The notes under the pieces were generated by a model, which saw nothing but the letters and a program-made list of their open reading frames with translations, was not told the DNA's origin and made no database searches. This document shows positions 24,335 to 32,383 of a DNA stretch of 64,000 nucleotides, in pieces; positions within the stretch are counted from its first letter, which is position 1, and each line of letters begins with the position of its first letter. Where the stretch lies: NCBI GenBank assembly GCA_012798135.1, contig JAAZNU010000002.1, positions 124,001 through 188,000 on the forward strand, read 5' to 3'. This stretch comes from Veillonellaceae bacterium (lineage in GTDB: Bacteria > Bacillota_C > Negativicutes > UBA1444). A program made the translations under genes and the position numbers.

Positions 24335-25851
24335 TCGGACGATGAATCCGCATGTGCGGTGTGAGGACGGTGGAGACCGAGCAGGGCAATTTCGTCGCTT
24401 TTGGGATTGGCCATGGCGGATTTTTCCGGTGCCGTTCCCGCAAAATTATCCACCAGTCGGGTGGTAACCCGATAATCGGTCAATACACCGGGCCCGCCGA
24501 CGCAACCGCCCGTGCAGGCCATGCCTTCAAAGAAGTTGGCGGAACGCTTGCCCGCGTCGATTTCTTGCAAACACTTTTTACAGTTTCCCAATCCTTCGCA
24601 ACGTTCCGCCTGGACCGCAACCGCTGGCGCCAGCCGTCCCATTACGTTTTCGACCGCCTGGAGGACGCCGCCGGCCCGGGCGAAGATGTTACCGTCTTTC
24701 GAGGCGGCGGAAGCGAATTCACCCGCTTCCATTTCGGTGACATTGATGCCGGCGCCGACAATCAGCGCCGCCAACTCTTCAAATGTCAGCACATAATCGA
24801 CATACTCGGGGTATTTCTGAGCCTCGCTTTTTTTGGCAATGCACGGACCAACGAATACAACGATCCCTTCGGGATCGTTTTTCTTTATGTCCATGGCAGC
24901 GGCAATCATCGGCGAAACCAGGGAAGAAATGTTTTGTGCCAGTGTTGGCAGGTGTTTTTCCACCATGCCGACAAAGGCCGGACAACAGGAAGTGGTCATG
25001 AAGCTGCCGGGTTTCTGGCTGCGTTCGGCGAATTCGCGGGCCTCTTCTACAGCAACAGCATCGGCGCCCACCGATACTTCCAGTGATTCGTGAAACCCAA
25101 CTTTTTTCAAGGCGGCGAAAACCTGGCCGGGGCGGATCTGAACGCCAAATTGACCGATAAAGGCGGGCGCCAGGAGGGCATAGACCCGTTGTTGCGCTTT
25201 GATGCGCTGAATGATTTGAACAATCATCGAGCGGTCGGAAATGGCGCCGAAGGGGCAGGCAATTTTACAGGCGCCGCAGGCAACGCACTTTTCATAATCG
25301 ATGACGGCCTTCCGGGCCTTGTCGGCGGCGATAGCGCCCAATTCACAGGCGCGTTCGCACGGCCGGGAAATTTCGATAATCGCGCCGTAAGGGCACGAGC
25401 GTTTGCAAAGTCCGCATTCCACGCATTTCGTCTTATCGATGAACGAACGGTTGGCTACCACGGAAATGGCTTTTCTGGGACAACTGGCGATGCAACTGTG
25501 GGCCAAACAGTTCCGGCATGCGTCGGTCACAATGAAACGATCCAACGGGCATTGGTCGCAGGCAACCGGCAATACCTGAATAATGGGCGTATCGGCGATA
25601 ACACCCGACAAAGCGGCACTGGCGGCTTCGGTCATACTGACGTTCATCGGCTGGCTAAGCGCGGATTTGATCCGGTCCTGCAAAACGGCCCTTTCCTTAT
25701 GGACGCAGCAACGATAACGCGGGCCATCCTCGGTGACGACCGAATGCAGTATATTGGCCACATCCGTTTCTAAACGGTTTTCAAATGTCATTTGCGCAAG
25801 TTCAGTCAACACTTTTCGGCGGATCTTGGTAATTTCGTTAATTTCCGGCAC
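24331..25851 (-). CDS. [FeFe] hydrogenase, group-B-like, monomeric
   Basis: A 506-residue iron-sulfur protein. Residues about 95-215 hold cysteine clusters: an unusual ACDQCP/ACRNCLAHSCIASCP set and two ferredoxin motifs, CVECGLCKRSCP and CVACGACKIACP. The H-cluster domain follows with TSCCPAF (L1), VGPCIAKKSEA (L2) and GMACTGGCVGGPG (L3), the variants of group B enzymes rather than the WTSCCPxW/GGVMEA pattern of group A. A late CEGLGNCKKC adds cysteines. It should interconvert protons and hydrogen, probably with ferredoxin. It ends a five-gene operon and overlaps the upstream [2Fe-2S] gene by 14 bp. H-cluster maturases (hydE, hydF, hydG) are not in the window. Confidence 0.88.
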   Translation of the reverse strand: MPEINEITKIRRKVLTELAQMTFENRLETDVANILHSVVTEDGPRYRCCVHKERAVLQDRIKSALSQPMNVSMTEAASAALSGVIADTPIIQVLPVACDQCPLDRFIVTDACRNCLAHSCIASCPRKAISVVANRSFIDKTKCVECGLCKRSCPYGAIIEISRPCERACELGAIAADKARKAVIDYEKCVACGACKIACPFGAISDRSMIVQIIQRIKAQQRVYALLAPAFIGQFGVQIRPGQVFAALKKVGFHESLEVSVGADAVAVEEAREFAERSQKPGSFMTTSCCPAFVGMVEKHLPTLAQNISSLVSPMIAAAMDIKKNDPEGIVVFVGPCIAKKSEAQKYPEYVDYVLTFEELAALIVGAGINVTEMEAGEFASAASKDGNIFARAGGVLQAVENVMGRLAPAVAVQAERCEGLGNCKKCLQEIDAGKRSANFFEGMACTGGCVGGPGVLTDYRVTTRLVDNFAGTAPEKSAMANPKSDEIALLGLHRPHTAHADSSSD

Positions 25852-26101
25852 TGTTCGCTGTTCCCTCCAATTGTTCTATACTGGCCTGCAAAACTTCCAG
25901 CAGGCTGTCCGGAGTCGCATTTTCCAGTAATACGCCATTGATCCGGACGTTGGGGCCTTTCCCGCAATTTTTGAAACAAGTGACGCCCTTGATTTCCAGT
26001 TGCCGACGTTGTTCTGGCGGCAGTGAATCCAGAACGTCCATCAGTTCCTGCGTTCCCATGAGGTGGCAGGAAGTGCCCATACAGAGTTCTACAGTCACCA
26101 T
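25838..26101 (-). CDS. Thioredoxin-like [2Fe-2S] ferredoxin
   Basis: An 87-residue protein with C-x4-C (CMGTSC, residues 7-12) and C-x3-C (CFKNC, about 42-46), the four-cysteine layout of thioredoxin-fold [2Fe-2S] proteins related to NuoE and HydC. It probably passes electrons between a partner and the hydrogenase encoded next, whose start it overlaps by 14 bp. A very similar small gene begins the same operon (28995-29246), so the operon has one such protein per hydrogenase. The spacer to the upstream phosphatase gene is 39 bp. Confidence 0.85.
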   Translation of the reverse strand: MVTVELCMGTSCHLMGTQELMDVLDSLPPEQRRQLEIKGVTCFKNCGKGPNVRINGVLLENATPDSLLEVLQASIEQLEGTANSAGN

Positions 26102-26140
26102 GGGGAATTGATCACTCCTTCGGTCTTTGGTTTTTATCTG

Positions 26141-27289
26141 TCATACCCATTCAATATGGACAATTTTGCCGAGGGCTTCCAGCTGAGACCGTAGTCGTGC
26201 CAATACTTGCATTTTAATATTCATGGCCGCTGGCAGCAACGGATTTTGATGAGCCGGATTGACCGCTCCGCCGGCCCAGATGAAAATATGGTCCCCACCC
26301 AACAACATGCGGGCGGCCAAGGAGGCGCCATCCCGTCGGTTCGATCGCTTCAGGTCGGCTGGCGAGTGCAATCTGTCCGCAGCGGCATTTAGCGTCAATA
26401 CGCCTTCCGTTACCAGGTCGATTCCTTCCAGATGGGCAATCGGCGGAATGGCCGGGTCATCGTACTCCAAAGATACTTTGAGTGGCTTGCCGATGATGCG
26501 GCTGACCAAAGTGGCCGTTGTACCACCGGATACGATTTTCTGGCCGGGCGCGGCCAAAAAACTTTGCACGACATCCGCATCACGTTCCGGTGACGCCGGC
26601 GGACCCATCATCAGATTGATCCGGCGGGGACTGCGAATTTTGATGGCCACGACAGTGGTATCGTCGCCGGGTTGGCCCAGATAATAGCCTTCGCAGCAAT
26701 TGATCAGGGAAGAACATAAATCAACCGTATCCTTGGCTTTGTTGACATCTTCCGCAAATCGGGCGGCTGCTCCCTGCCAGCCCAGTCCTAACGGCAACAG
26801 ACCGCCGATTCCGGCATGAATGACGCCGTCGCTGACGAGTAGAAGCCAGTCGTTTTCCATTAATTCGAACTGCCCGGCCAAGACGGTTTTGCCGCCGATG
26901 GTTCGCGGTTGCGCAGGAAATGGCATCACATGGCCAACGCGGGATAACAAAGTACGGGGGCTGTCGAACTCGACCAGCGTGGCATTGCCGTCATAGGCAA
27001 TCCGCAAAATTTGCAATGTGGAGTAAGCGATTTTTCGTTCCCGGCACACCGGCAAGGTCTGGGCGATGGTTTCCACGACGTCATCCAGATTGGCGCCGCG
27101 CGCCAGCATGGAGGAGGCGATTTTTGTCGTAAGCGTGGCCAAAATATTGGCCTTGACCCCGCTGCCGAGCCCGTCGGATACGACAACAATCACTGAGTCG
27201 GTTGTGCGGGTGATTTGAACGTTGTCGCCGCAAAGCTCTTCGCCGTTTTTACAGAGCTGGGCTATACTTACTTCGGCATGCAGCGTCAT
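26141..27289 (-). CDS. SpoIIE/PP2C-type serine phosphatase linked to hydrogenases
   Basis: A 382-residue protein with a PP2C/SpoIIE phosphatase domain in the first about 220 residues: VVVSDGLGSGVKAN (metal-binding Asp and Gly), LLLVSDGVIHAG and PGDDTTVVAIKI. The C-terminal 150 residues (GQKIVSGGTTATLVSRIIGKPL, IDLVTEGVLTLN) are a domain I recognise only from proteins encoded next to [FeFe] hydrogenases. It presumably dephosphorylates a protein Ser/Thr in response to the sensory hydrogenase. Its start overlaps the hydrogenase stop (ATGA), indicating coupled translation. No kinase or anti-sigma gene is adjacent; the STAS protein at 47.2 kb is a possible but untested target. Confidence 0.85.
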   Translation of the reverse strand: MTLHAEVSIAQLCKNGEELCGDNVQITRTTDSVIVVVSDGLGSGVKANILATLTTKIASSMLARGANLDDVVETIAQTLPVCRERKIAYSTLQILRIAYDGNATLVEFDSPRTLLSRVGHVMPFPAQPRTIGGKTVLAGQFELMENDWLLLVSDGVIHAGIGGLLPLGLGWQGAAARFAEDVNKAKDTVDLCSSLINCCEGYYLGQPGDDTTVVAIKIRSPRRINLMMGPPASPERDADVVQSFLAAPGQKIVSGGTTATLVSRIIGKPLKVSLEYDDPAIPPIAHLEGIDLVTEGVLTLNAAADRLHSPADLKRSNRRDGASLAARMLLGGDHIFIWAGGAVNPAHQNPLLPAAMNIKMQVLARLRSQLEALGKIVHIEWV

Positions 27290-28998
27290 TTCCGCGTGTC
27301 CCGTTCTTTCAGCAACCCTACCAGATCCAACAGTGCGGCCTTGGTTTCACCGGTAGTCTCGCCAAGCAAGCCGGCGATTTCCTGGGCGACATGCATTTGC
27401 CGGTTGATAATTTCAGCGGCTTTGTCGATAGTTTCCATTTTAACCTTTTGCAATTCCTGATCTTGTTTTTCCCGTTCACTGATGTCCGTGATAATCAATA
27501 TGACCATTTTGTGTTCTCGAACCGGCAGAATCATTTGCTCGGTGATCAGGGAACGTTCCGGGTATTCGACCCGTCGGGCCACCAGCTTTTGCTGGGTCTC
27601 GACCGCATACAGCAAATCGGAACAGTCCATAATCCGGGCCAAACTGGTCCCTTTCACCAAATCGACCTGATGGCCGAACATTTTTTCCGAGGCCGGATTG
27701 AATTCCTGAATGAGCATGTTCTCGTCAACCACGATAATGGCGTTGAGCGAATTGTCGATGACCATATTGGAAAAGGATTCGGCGCGGGATTTCATATAAG
27801 GAATGCACATGTCAACTTCCGCCAGCCCTTGCCAGACTGCGACGGCTTTTTCCCGGCAGGAACTATAGCCGCATGCACCACAGTTTTTTTCGTCGGCCTT
27901 GGTGAATTTGCCGGTTTTGGCAAGAATTTCGCGAATCTCGATCTCCGTGGGTTCAAGGGAAATAACCGGTTCCGCAGCGTGATGCCGGTCGAATGCCGAC
28001 GAATCCAGCGCAAAATCCAGGTGGGCACACTGGGACTGACGGGCAAAATGGACCACCCTGGCTCGTTTTACCGGTGTCCCGCTCTGCAGGGGAATTCCGG
28101 GTCCGCCGATACAGCCTCCGTCACAGGCGAGGGCTTCCACGAACCGGGGAGAGATCTCCCAATTACTCAGGCATTCAAAGACATCCATGCAGTTTTGGAG
28201 GCCATGGACGGTGATAACGTTCGTATCCGTTTCATCATGCTCGGTGAAACTTTTCAAGATTCCGCCGGTGATGGGAAAGAAACGGGAAAGTCCAGGGGTA
28301 TCCAAAGCAACGTTGTCTTCGGGAATAATACCGTTGGAATAGAGCGGAGTTTCGGACAGCCATTGTTGGAGATGGTCAAAAGTCAGGACGGCATCAATCG
28401 CGCCGGCAAGATCGGCGTCGCGTCCTTCGGCAATTTTGGCGATGCAGGGGCCGATGAAAACGACAAAGGTATCCGAACCCATTTTTTCTTTCAAAATGCG
28501 GCCGTGGGCGATCATGGGCGAAACGACCGGCGCCAGATTGCCGGTCAGATTCGGGTAATATTTTTCCACCAACCGGGTGACTACCGGACAGCAACAGGAA
28601 ATCACCGGATAATCGGCGGTTTCCAGCAGTGATGCATAGACTTTGGAAACAGCGGCGGCGCCAACGGCGGTTTCCTCAACAGCCTTGGCACCCATTGCTT
28701 TCAGCAAGGTTCGGAGTTGGCCGAATGACAAATCTTTAAAGGCGGCGACAAATGATGGTGCAATGCTGAATACTACTTTCCGTCCGTCGGCTAAGGCCTG
28801 CTTGACAATTTCCAGCTGATTCTCGACTTTTTTGGCCTGTTGCGGACATTCGACCACACACTTTCCGCACAGGATGCACTTGTCCAGAACGACGCTGGCG
28901 TGCCCGCTATCAATGCCGATTGCTTTAACCGGACAGGAGCGGACACAGCGATGACAATCCTGACAATTTACCTTTTGGGTGGTGATGACCTGCTTCAT
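27286..28998 (-). CDS. PAS-containing sensory [FeFe] hydrogenase (group C, HydS-like)
   Basis: A 570-residue multidomain protein. Two ferredoxin clusters at residues 12-23 (CQDCHRCVRSCP) and 41-52 (CILCGKCVVECP); H-cluster domain about 75-310 with SCCCPVV (L1, 134-140), IGPCIAKIAEG (L2) and ALACDGGCIGGPG (L3); a [4Fe-4S] motif, CGACGYSSC with DMC, near 390; a PAS domain about 430-530; and a C-terminal coiled coil. This is the group C arrangement thought to sense hydrogen or redox state rather than to drive bulk turnover. The neighbouring PP2C phosphatase is the likely output. The order resembles the hfs hydrogenase cluster of Thermoanaerobacterium. Its start overlaps the upstream [2Fe-2S] gene by four bases. 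Confidence 0.9.
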   Translation of the reverse strand: MKQVITTQKVNCQDCHRCVRSCPVKAIGIDSGHASVVLDKCILCGKCVVECPQQAKKVENQLEIVKQALADGRKVVFSIAPSFVAAFKDLSFGQLRTLLKAMGAKAVEETAVGAAAVSKVYASLLETADYPVISCCCPVVTRLVEKYYPNLTGNLAPVVSPMIAHGRILKEKMGSDTFVVFIGPCIAKIAEGRDADLAGAIDAVLTFDHLQQWLSETPLYSNGIIPEDNVALDTPGLSRFFPITGGILKSFTEHDETDTNVITVHGLQNCMDVFECLSNWEISPRFVEALACDGGCIGGPGIPLQSGTPVKRARVVHFARQSQCAHLDFALDSSAFDRHHAAEPVISLEPTEIEIREILAKTGKFTKADEKNCGACGYSSCREKAVAVWQGLAEVDMCIPYMKSRAESFSNMVIDNSLNAIIVVDENMLIQEFNPASEKMFGHQVDLVKGTSLARIMDCSDLLYAVETQQKLVARRVEYPERSLITEQMILPVREHKMVILIITDISEREKQDQELQKVKMETIDKAAEIINRQMHVAQEIAGLLGETTGETKAALLDLVGLLKERDTRK

Positions 28999-29246
28999 TT
29001 CCGGTCTCCGTTCAGCACATATTTTGTGAACAGCTCAAAGACTTGGTCCTTGGTCACGTTCGTTAAAATCAGATCGTTGATTTGCACGACAACGCCTTCC
29101 GTACAGCGCCCCTGACAAAAGTTGCCGGCCATTTGTACTTTGGCCTGCGCCTGATAGCGATCGATCAGGGCGAGAAAAGCATCCAGCACCGCATTGGCTC
29201 CCTTCAGATGGCACGCACTGCCTAAGCAGACTGAAATTGTTATCAT
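28995..29246 (-). CDS. Thioredoxin-like [2Fe-2S] ferredoxin, first gene of the hydrogenase operon
   Basis: An 83-residue homologue of the other small [2Fe-2S] protein in this operon: C-x4-C (CLGSAC) at residues 7-12 and C-x3-C (CQGRC) at about 44-48. It likely supplies or removes electrons for the sensory hydrogenase whose gene it overlaps by ATGA. The ATG at 29246 follows GAGGTGAC. It is the first gene after a promoter with a Rex-like operator. Confidence 0.85.
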   Translation of the reverse strand: MITISVCLGSACHLKGANAVLDAFLALIDRYQAQAKVQMAGNFCQGRCTEGVVVQINDLILTNVTKDQVFELFTKYVLNGDRK

Positions 29247-29265
29247 CCGTTGTCACCTCGACATA

Positions 29266-29283
29266 CTGTGAAAAGTTTCACTA
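29266..29283. promoter_or_regulatory. Rex-type operator in the hydrogenase operon leader
   Basis: CTGTGAAAAGTTTCACTA matches the Rex consensus TTGTGAAWWWWTTCACAA at 12 of the 14 fixed positions and is centred on a perfect GTGAAA-AG-TTTCAC palindrome. It lies at about +6 to +23 relative to the predicted start of transcription, a classic repressor site. Rex releases DNA when NADH/NAD+ rises. Confidence 0.6.
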
Positions 29284-29295
29284 TCAATACCAACT

Positions 29296-29324
29296 ATTTT
29301 ACCCGATGCAGAAACTTTTCGCAA
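29296..29324 (-). promoter_or_regulatory. Sigma-A promoter of the hydrogenase operon with second Rex-like half-site
   Basis: On the minus strand: TTGCGA, 17-bp spacer, TAAAAT; start of transcription near 29289. Positions 29307-29324, covering the spacer end and the -35 hexamer, hold a weaker Rex-like 18-mer (10 of 14) whose centre is about 41 bp from the main operator, close to four helical turns. The remaining stretch up to 29545 has nothing else I can assign. Confidence 0.6.
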
Positions 29325-29545
29325 CCGACCGTCATTTGGGGCAGGATTTTTTCATTATGCAGCCAATATATTAATGATTAAAGAACACGCAACACGCGCG
29401 ATCTGTCAATAAATGCCGCGCACGCACAGCGTGGCATAGATTCGTTTCTGTTCGGCTTTAGGTCTTTCGGAACAGTATGCGGCGAAGTAAAGATTAGTTG
29501 AAAAGACGGGATTCGTTTTCAGTCCGACATGATGGAGGAGTCAAT

Positions 29546-31585
29546 TTGTTTCCATATTATCTGGCTTTGGCTATTTTGGCGCCGATCACGTTCGCCCTGT
29601 ATTTCCGGGTGAGCGGAAACAGCCGGCTGCGTCGGTCCGCTGTTTTTTTTGTGTGCGCGGTTACCCTTTTGTGCGCGGGTTGGCCGGTTGCGATTGGCAA
29701 GGCTAGTTACCGGCCCGGCGCGGATGCTTCGCTGCTGCTGCACTATATCTTTGTCGGCGGGAATGTGGCGACTGTTTTGGGAATCGGTTATGCCGCCCGG
29801 CGATGGCGGGACTGGGTGTTGGCGGGTATCGGGCTGGGGCAGGCGGCGACGTTGGCTTGGCTTTTGTATGGTTCAGGCGCTTCAAACCTTGTTGGCGGCT
29901 TTGCGCTTGATCATTTGTCCGGACTGTTGCTGCTTTTAACGAATGCTGTCGGCGCTATGACGCTCCTGTTTGCGGCTGATACCGAAGAATTGCCGGGCCG
30001 GCGACGTGTCGTCGGCAAGCGCGGACTGCCGCAGCTTTGGGTCATGGGGTTGTTGTTGTTGAGCGCTGTGCAGGGAATCCTGCTGTCCGACCAACTGTTC
30101 TGGCTGTTGCTTTTTATGCAACTCGCCGTTCTAAGCGCTACGGGATTGATCGCTGCTGGCGGATCCAATCAGGCATTGCGCCGGGCTCGTGATTTTTTGC
30201 GAATTTCGTCGTTGGCTAATTTGGGTGTGTTGGCCGGAATCACCTTGCTGCCGGCGCCCGCCCGATCCCTGCCGGTTACCGATTTGTTGCTTTTTTCGGA
30301 CGCGGCGATCCTGTTGCCGGCATTGACATGCGTGGTAACGGCGGGAATGATTTTTACGGGGCAGCTGCCTTTCCAGAACATTTTCCTGCGGTCGCTGTCG
30401 GCGTCTTTCCCCGTGGCCGCTCTGCTGCAAACCTGTACGCTGGTTGTTGCCGGCTGCTATTTACTTTTACGCTTCTCACCATTGTTCATAAATACCTGGC
30501 TCGGAAATATTGCAGCAGTTGCCGGCGCTTTTTCGTTTTCAGGAGCCGCGCTTCTGGCCGCGCTGCAACGCCGGCAAGACCGCGCACTCACTTTTGCCAC
30601 CGTTTCCAGCATGGGCCTGGTTCTGACGTTGGCTTGTTTTCCACAGTTGCCGGCAATTTATGCCGCACTGCTGTTGGTGGTTTGGCATGGCTTGGCCAAG
30701 GCGCTGTTGCTGCTGGACCTTGGCGAAAACTCTTCGGGACCATTAGGGTTGGTTACGTTGATGGCCGCTTTTTCCCTGATGTTGCCGCCATTCGGGGCGC
30801 CGCTTGCCCAAGGTGCCGCCTTGGCGGCGGCGGGGCGAAATCCGGCGACCACGGCGTTGCTTATCGCCGGAATCGTGTTTTCGTTGATTGCTTGGAGCCG
30901 TTATATTCTTTCGTGGCGACTTTTGGATTCATCCACCTTTTTTACGACAAAAGCGAGCCGACGCAAGGTGCTGGTCCAGGGGTTCCTGGCGGTTGGCGTA
31001 TGGGCTTCTTCTTTGTTCAGCATCCCGTTGGCCAATTATTTTGGCGTACCGGCTTTGCAAGAAAATTTCAGCCGATTTGACGATGTGGCTCAAGGCAGCG
31101 CCAGTGTTTTTTCGCTTCAAGATTTTGCCGGCGTAAATCCGTTGATGGTATTTGCAGCAATAGCTGGACTATTCGTTTTAAGCTGGGGGTCAATAAAAAT
31201 GCTGACGGCCCGAAGTTCTGTAAAGACGTTGCCGTTGCCGGAGCCCGTTGATGAATCGGCCGGGCAGTCGGACCTTACGGAGACAATGATTGACGAAGAA
31301 GCGCCGGCGGCCGACGAGGGCCAGGCGATGCTTCTGGCTGAAGCTGCGGCGACGACAGCAAATGAGTCGGTAGCGGGTACGGAAACGGAACCTATGGACG
31401 AGCTGATCCAACAATCGGAACCGCAGCCGGAGGCTTCGGCGGAAACCTTGGCGAATGGCGAGGCGGCGACAATCGCCTGGGGAGCCGTATTTCGTCGCTT
31501 CCCGGACGAACGGCGAATCGAACGTTATGCGACGATGATTGCCGGAGCGCTCATCGTCCTGATGTTTGAGGTGATCAATCGATGA
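29546..31585 (+). CDS. NuoL/HyfB-like membrane protein, degenerate antiporter-type subunit
   Basis: A 679-residue protein with 14-16 hydrophobic helices and a hydrophilic acidic stretch (about residues 555-645) before a last helix. The core aligns by pattern with proton-pumping antiporter subunits: PFQNIFLRSLSASFPVAALLQTCTLVVAGCYLLLR matches the helix-7/8 region, RALTFATVSSMGLV the following helix, and VWHGLAKALLLLDLG the conserved H-x-x-x-K helix. Several ionisable residues of canonical NuoL (for example the histidine of PFH and the glutamate of helix 5) seem absent, so pumping is uncertain. I start at TTG 29546 because GGAGG lies seven bases upstream; an in-frame TTG at 29498 lacks one. It overlaps the next gene by ATGA and is divergent from the hydrogenase operon. 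Confidence 0.65.
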   Translation: MFPYYLALAILAPITFALYFRVSGNSRLRRSAVFFVCAVTLLCAGWPVAIGKASYRPGADASLLLHYIFVGGNVATVLGIGYAARRWRDWVLAGIGLGQAATLAWLLYGSGASNLVGGFALDHLSGLLLLLTNAVGAMTLLFAADTEELPGRRRVVGKRGLPQLWVMGLLLLSAVQGILLSDQLFWLLLFMQLAVLSATGLIAAGGSNQALRRARDFLRISSLANLGVLAGITLLPAPARSLPVTDLLLFSDAAILLPALTCVVTAGMIFTGQLPFQNIFLRSLSASFPVAALLQTCTLVVAGCYLLLRFSPLFINTWLGNIAAVAGAFSFSGAALLAALQRRQDRALTFATVSSMGLVLTLACFPQLPAIYAALLLVVWHGLAKALLLLDLGENSSGPLGLVTLMAAFSLMLPPFGAPLAQGAALAAAGRNPATTALLIAGIVFSLIAWSRYILSWRLLDSSTFFTTKASRRKVLVQGFLAVGVWASSLFSIPLANYFGVPALQENFSRFDDVAQGSASVFSLQDFAGVNPLMVFAAIAGLFVLSWGSIKMLTARSSVKTLPLPEPVDESAGQSDLTETMIDEEAPAADEGQAMLLAEAAATTANESVAGTETEPMDELIQQSEPQPEASAETLANGEAATIAWGAVFRRFPDERRIERYATMIAGALIVLMFEVINR

Positions 31586-32379
31586 ATACAGTATTGATTG
31601 TGCTGGCCTGCCTGTTTGCGCCTCCCGTGCTGGGCGGTTTGACGGCGGGCTCAATGAATTATTGCCAGGCAAAAAAGGAAGGACGGCAACTCCCGTCCTT
31701 GTTTCAGACCTTTTCGACTTTTATGTCCAAGTTGCGGCAACCGGCGGCCGGACAGCGGTCGCTCCAATGGGCCTTGCTGTCATTGTCCTTTCAGATCGCC
31801 GCAATCGTTTTGCTGGGACTGCAAAAAACTTTGCCGCCGGTCCTGTTGCTGTATACCGCCGGGGCTTGGGTGCTGTTGTTTGCGACGTCGTTTCGGCCGG
31901 TTTCTATCAGCGGGCCGGATTTGACCCACGCTGTTCGTTCGCTGTTGACTCTGCAGCCCTTACTGTTTTTGGTTATGGCAGGACTGTACTTCGTCACGGG
32001 CGGTTTTTCCCTGCAGATATTACCGGAGATTCCAAGGGTTCTGGGCATTGACCTGCCGTTGCTGTGGTTGATTTTGCCGGTAGTTGAATATGAAACCCGA
32101 CAAACCATGACAGCTTATTTTCCGGCTGACGGACCGTTGGCATCCGTTATGGCATTGACGCAATGCTATGCCAGCGGGAGCGTGCTGCTGCTGGCGGGCT
32201 TTTTTTGGACCCGTAGCGTAGCCGGAGCGATGGCGTGCGCCGTTATTTTGCAGATCTCCTTGAGTCTGCTCCGGTTCGTTCGAGCTCCGTGGTTGTCAAA
32301 ACTTGCGGATTATTGGGGCTATGTCTACTTTACCGGTGTGGTGAATCTTTTGTGGGTTTACATAAAATATTGGCAGTAA
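31582..32379 (+). CDS. NuoH/EchB-like membrane protein
   Basis: A 265-residue protein with about eight hydrophobic helices. The first cytoplasmic loop, LTAGSMNYCQAKKEGRQLP followed by LFQTFSTFMSKLRQP, resembles the NuoH/EchB loop (G-x-x-x-R/K...Q-R-R-G-P...D-x-x-K-L), though the conserved charged residues are partly replaced. YETRQTMTAYF near residue 172 recalls the E-x-x-R-x-x-x-D/E loop of EchB and NuoH. It overlaps the NuoL-like gene, so the two proteins probably form one membrane complex, like the two-subunit membrane arm of Ech or formate hydrogenlyase. No EchC-F-type subunits follow; the next gene is on the opposite strand. Function unknown. Confidence 0.6.
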   Translation: MNTVLIVLACLFAPPVLGGLTAGSMNYCQAKKEGRQLPSLFQTFSTFMSKLRQPAAGQRSLQWALLSLSFQIAAIVLLGLQKTLPPVLLLYTAGAWVLLFATSFRPVSISGPDLTHAVRSLLTLQPLLFLVMAGLYFVTGGFSLQILPEIPRVLGIDLPLLWLILPVVEYETRQTMTAYFPADGPLASVMALTQCYASGSVLLLAGFFWTRSVAGAMACAVILQISLSLLRFVRAPWLSKLADYWGYVYFTGVVNLLWVYIKYWQ

Positions 32380-32383
32380 CGTT

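Noticed and set aside
24352..25086. Long open frame on the plus strand opposite the group-B-like hydrogenase
   Set aside because: It overlaps a protein with intact catalytic motifs, shows no recognisable domain, and lacks a ribosome site; it reflects GC-rich codon use on the other strand. The same applies to 27391-28632, opposite the sensory hydrogenase.
29546..31585. NuoL-like gene as a pseudogene
   Set aside because: It has no stop or frameshift across 679 codons, retains hydrophobic helices throughout and is coupled to the next gene.
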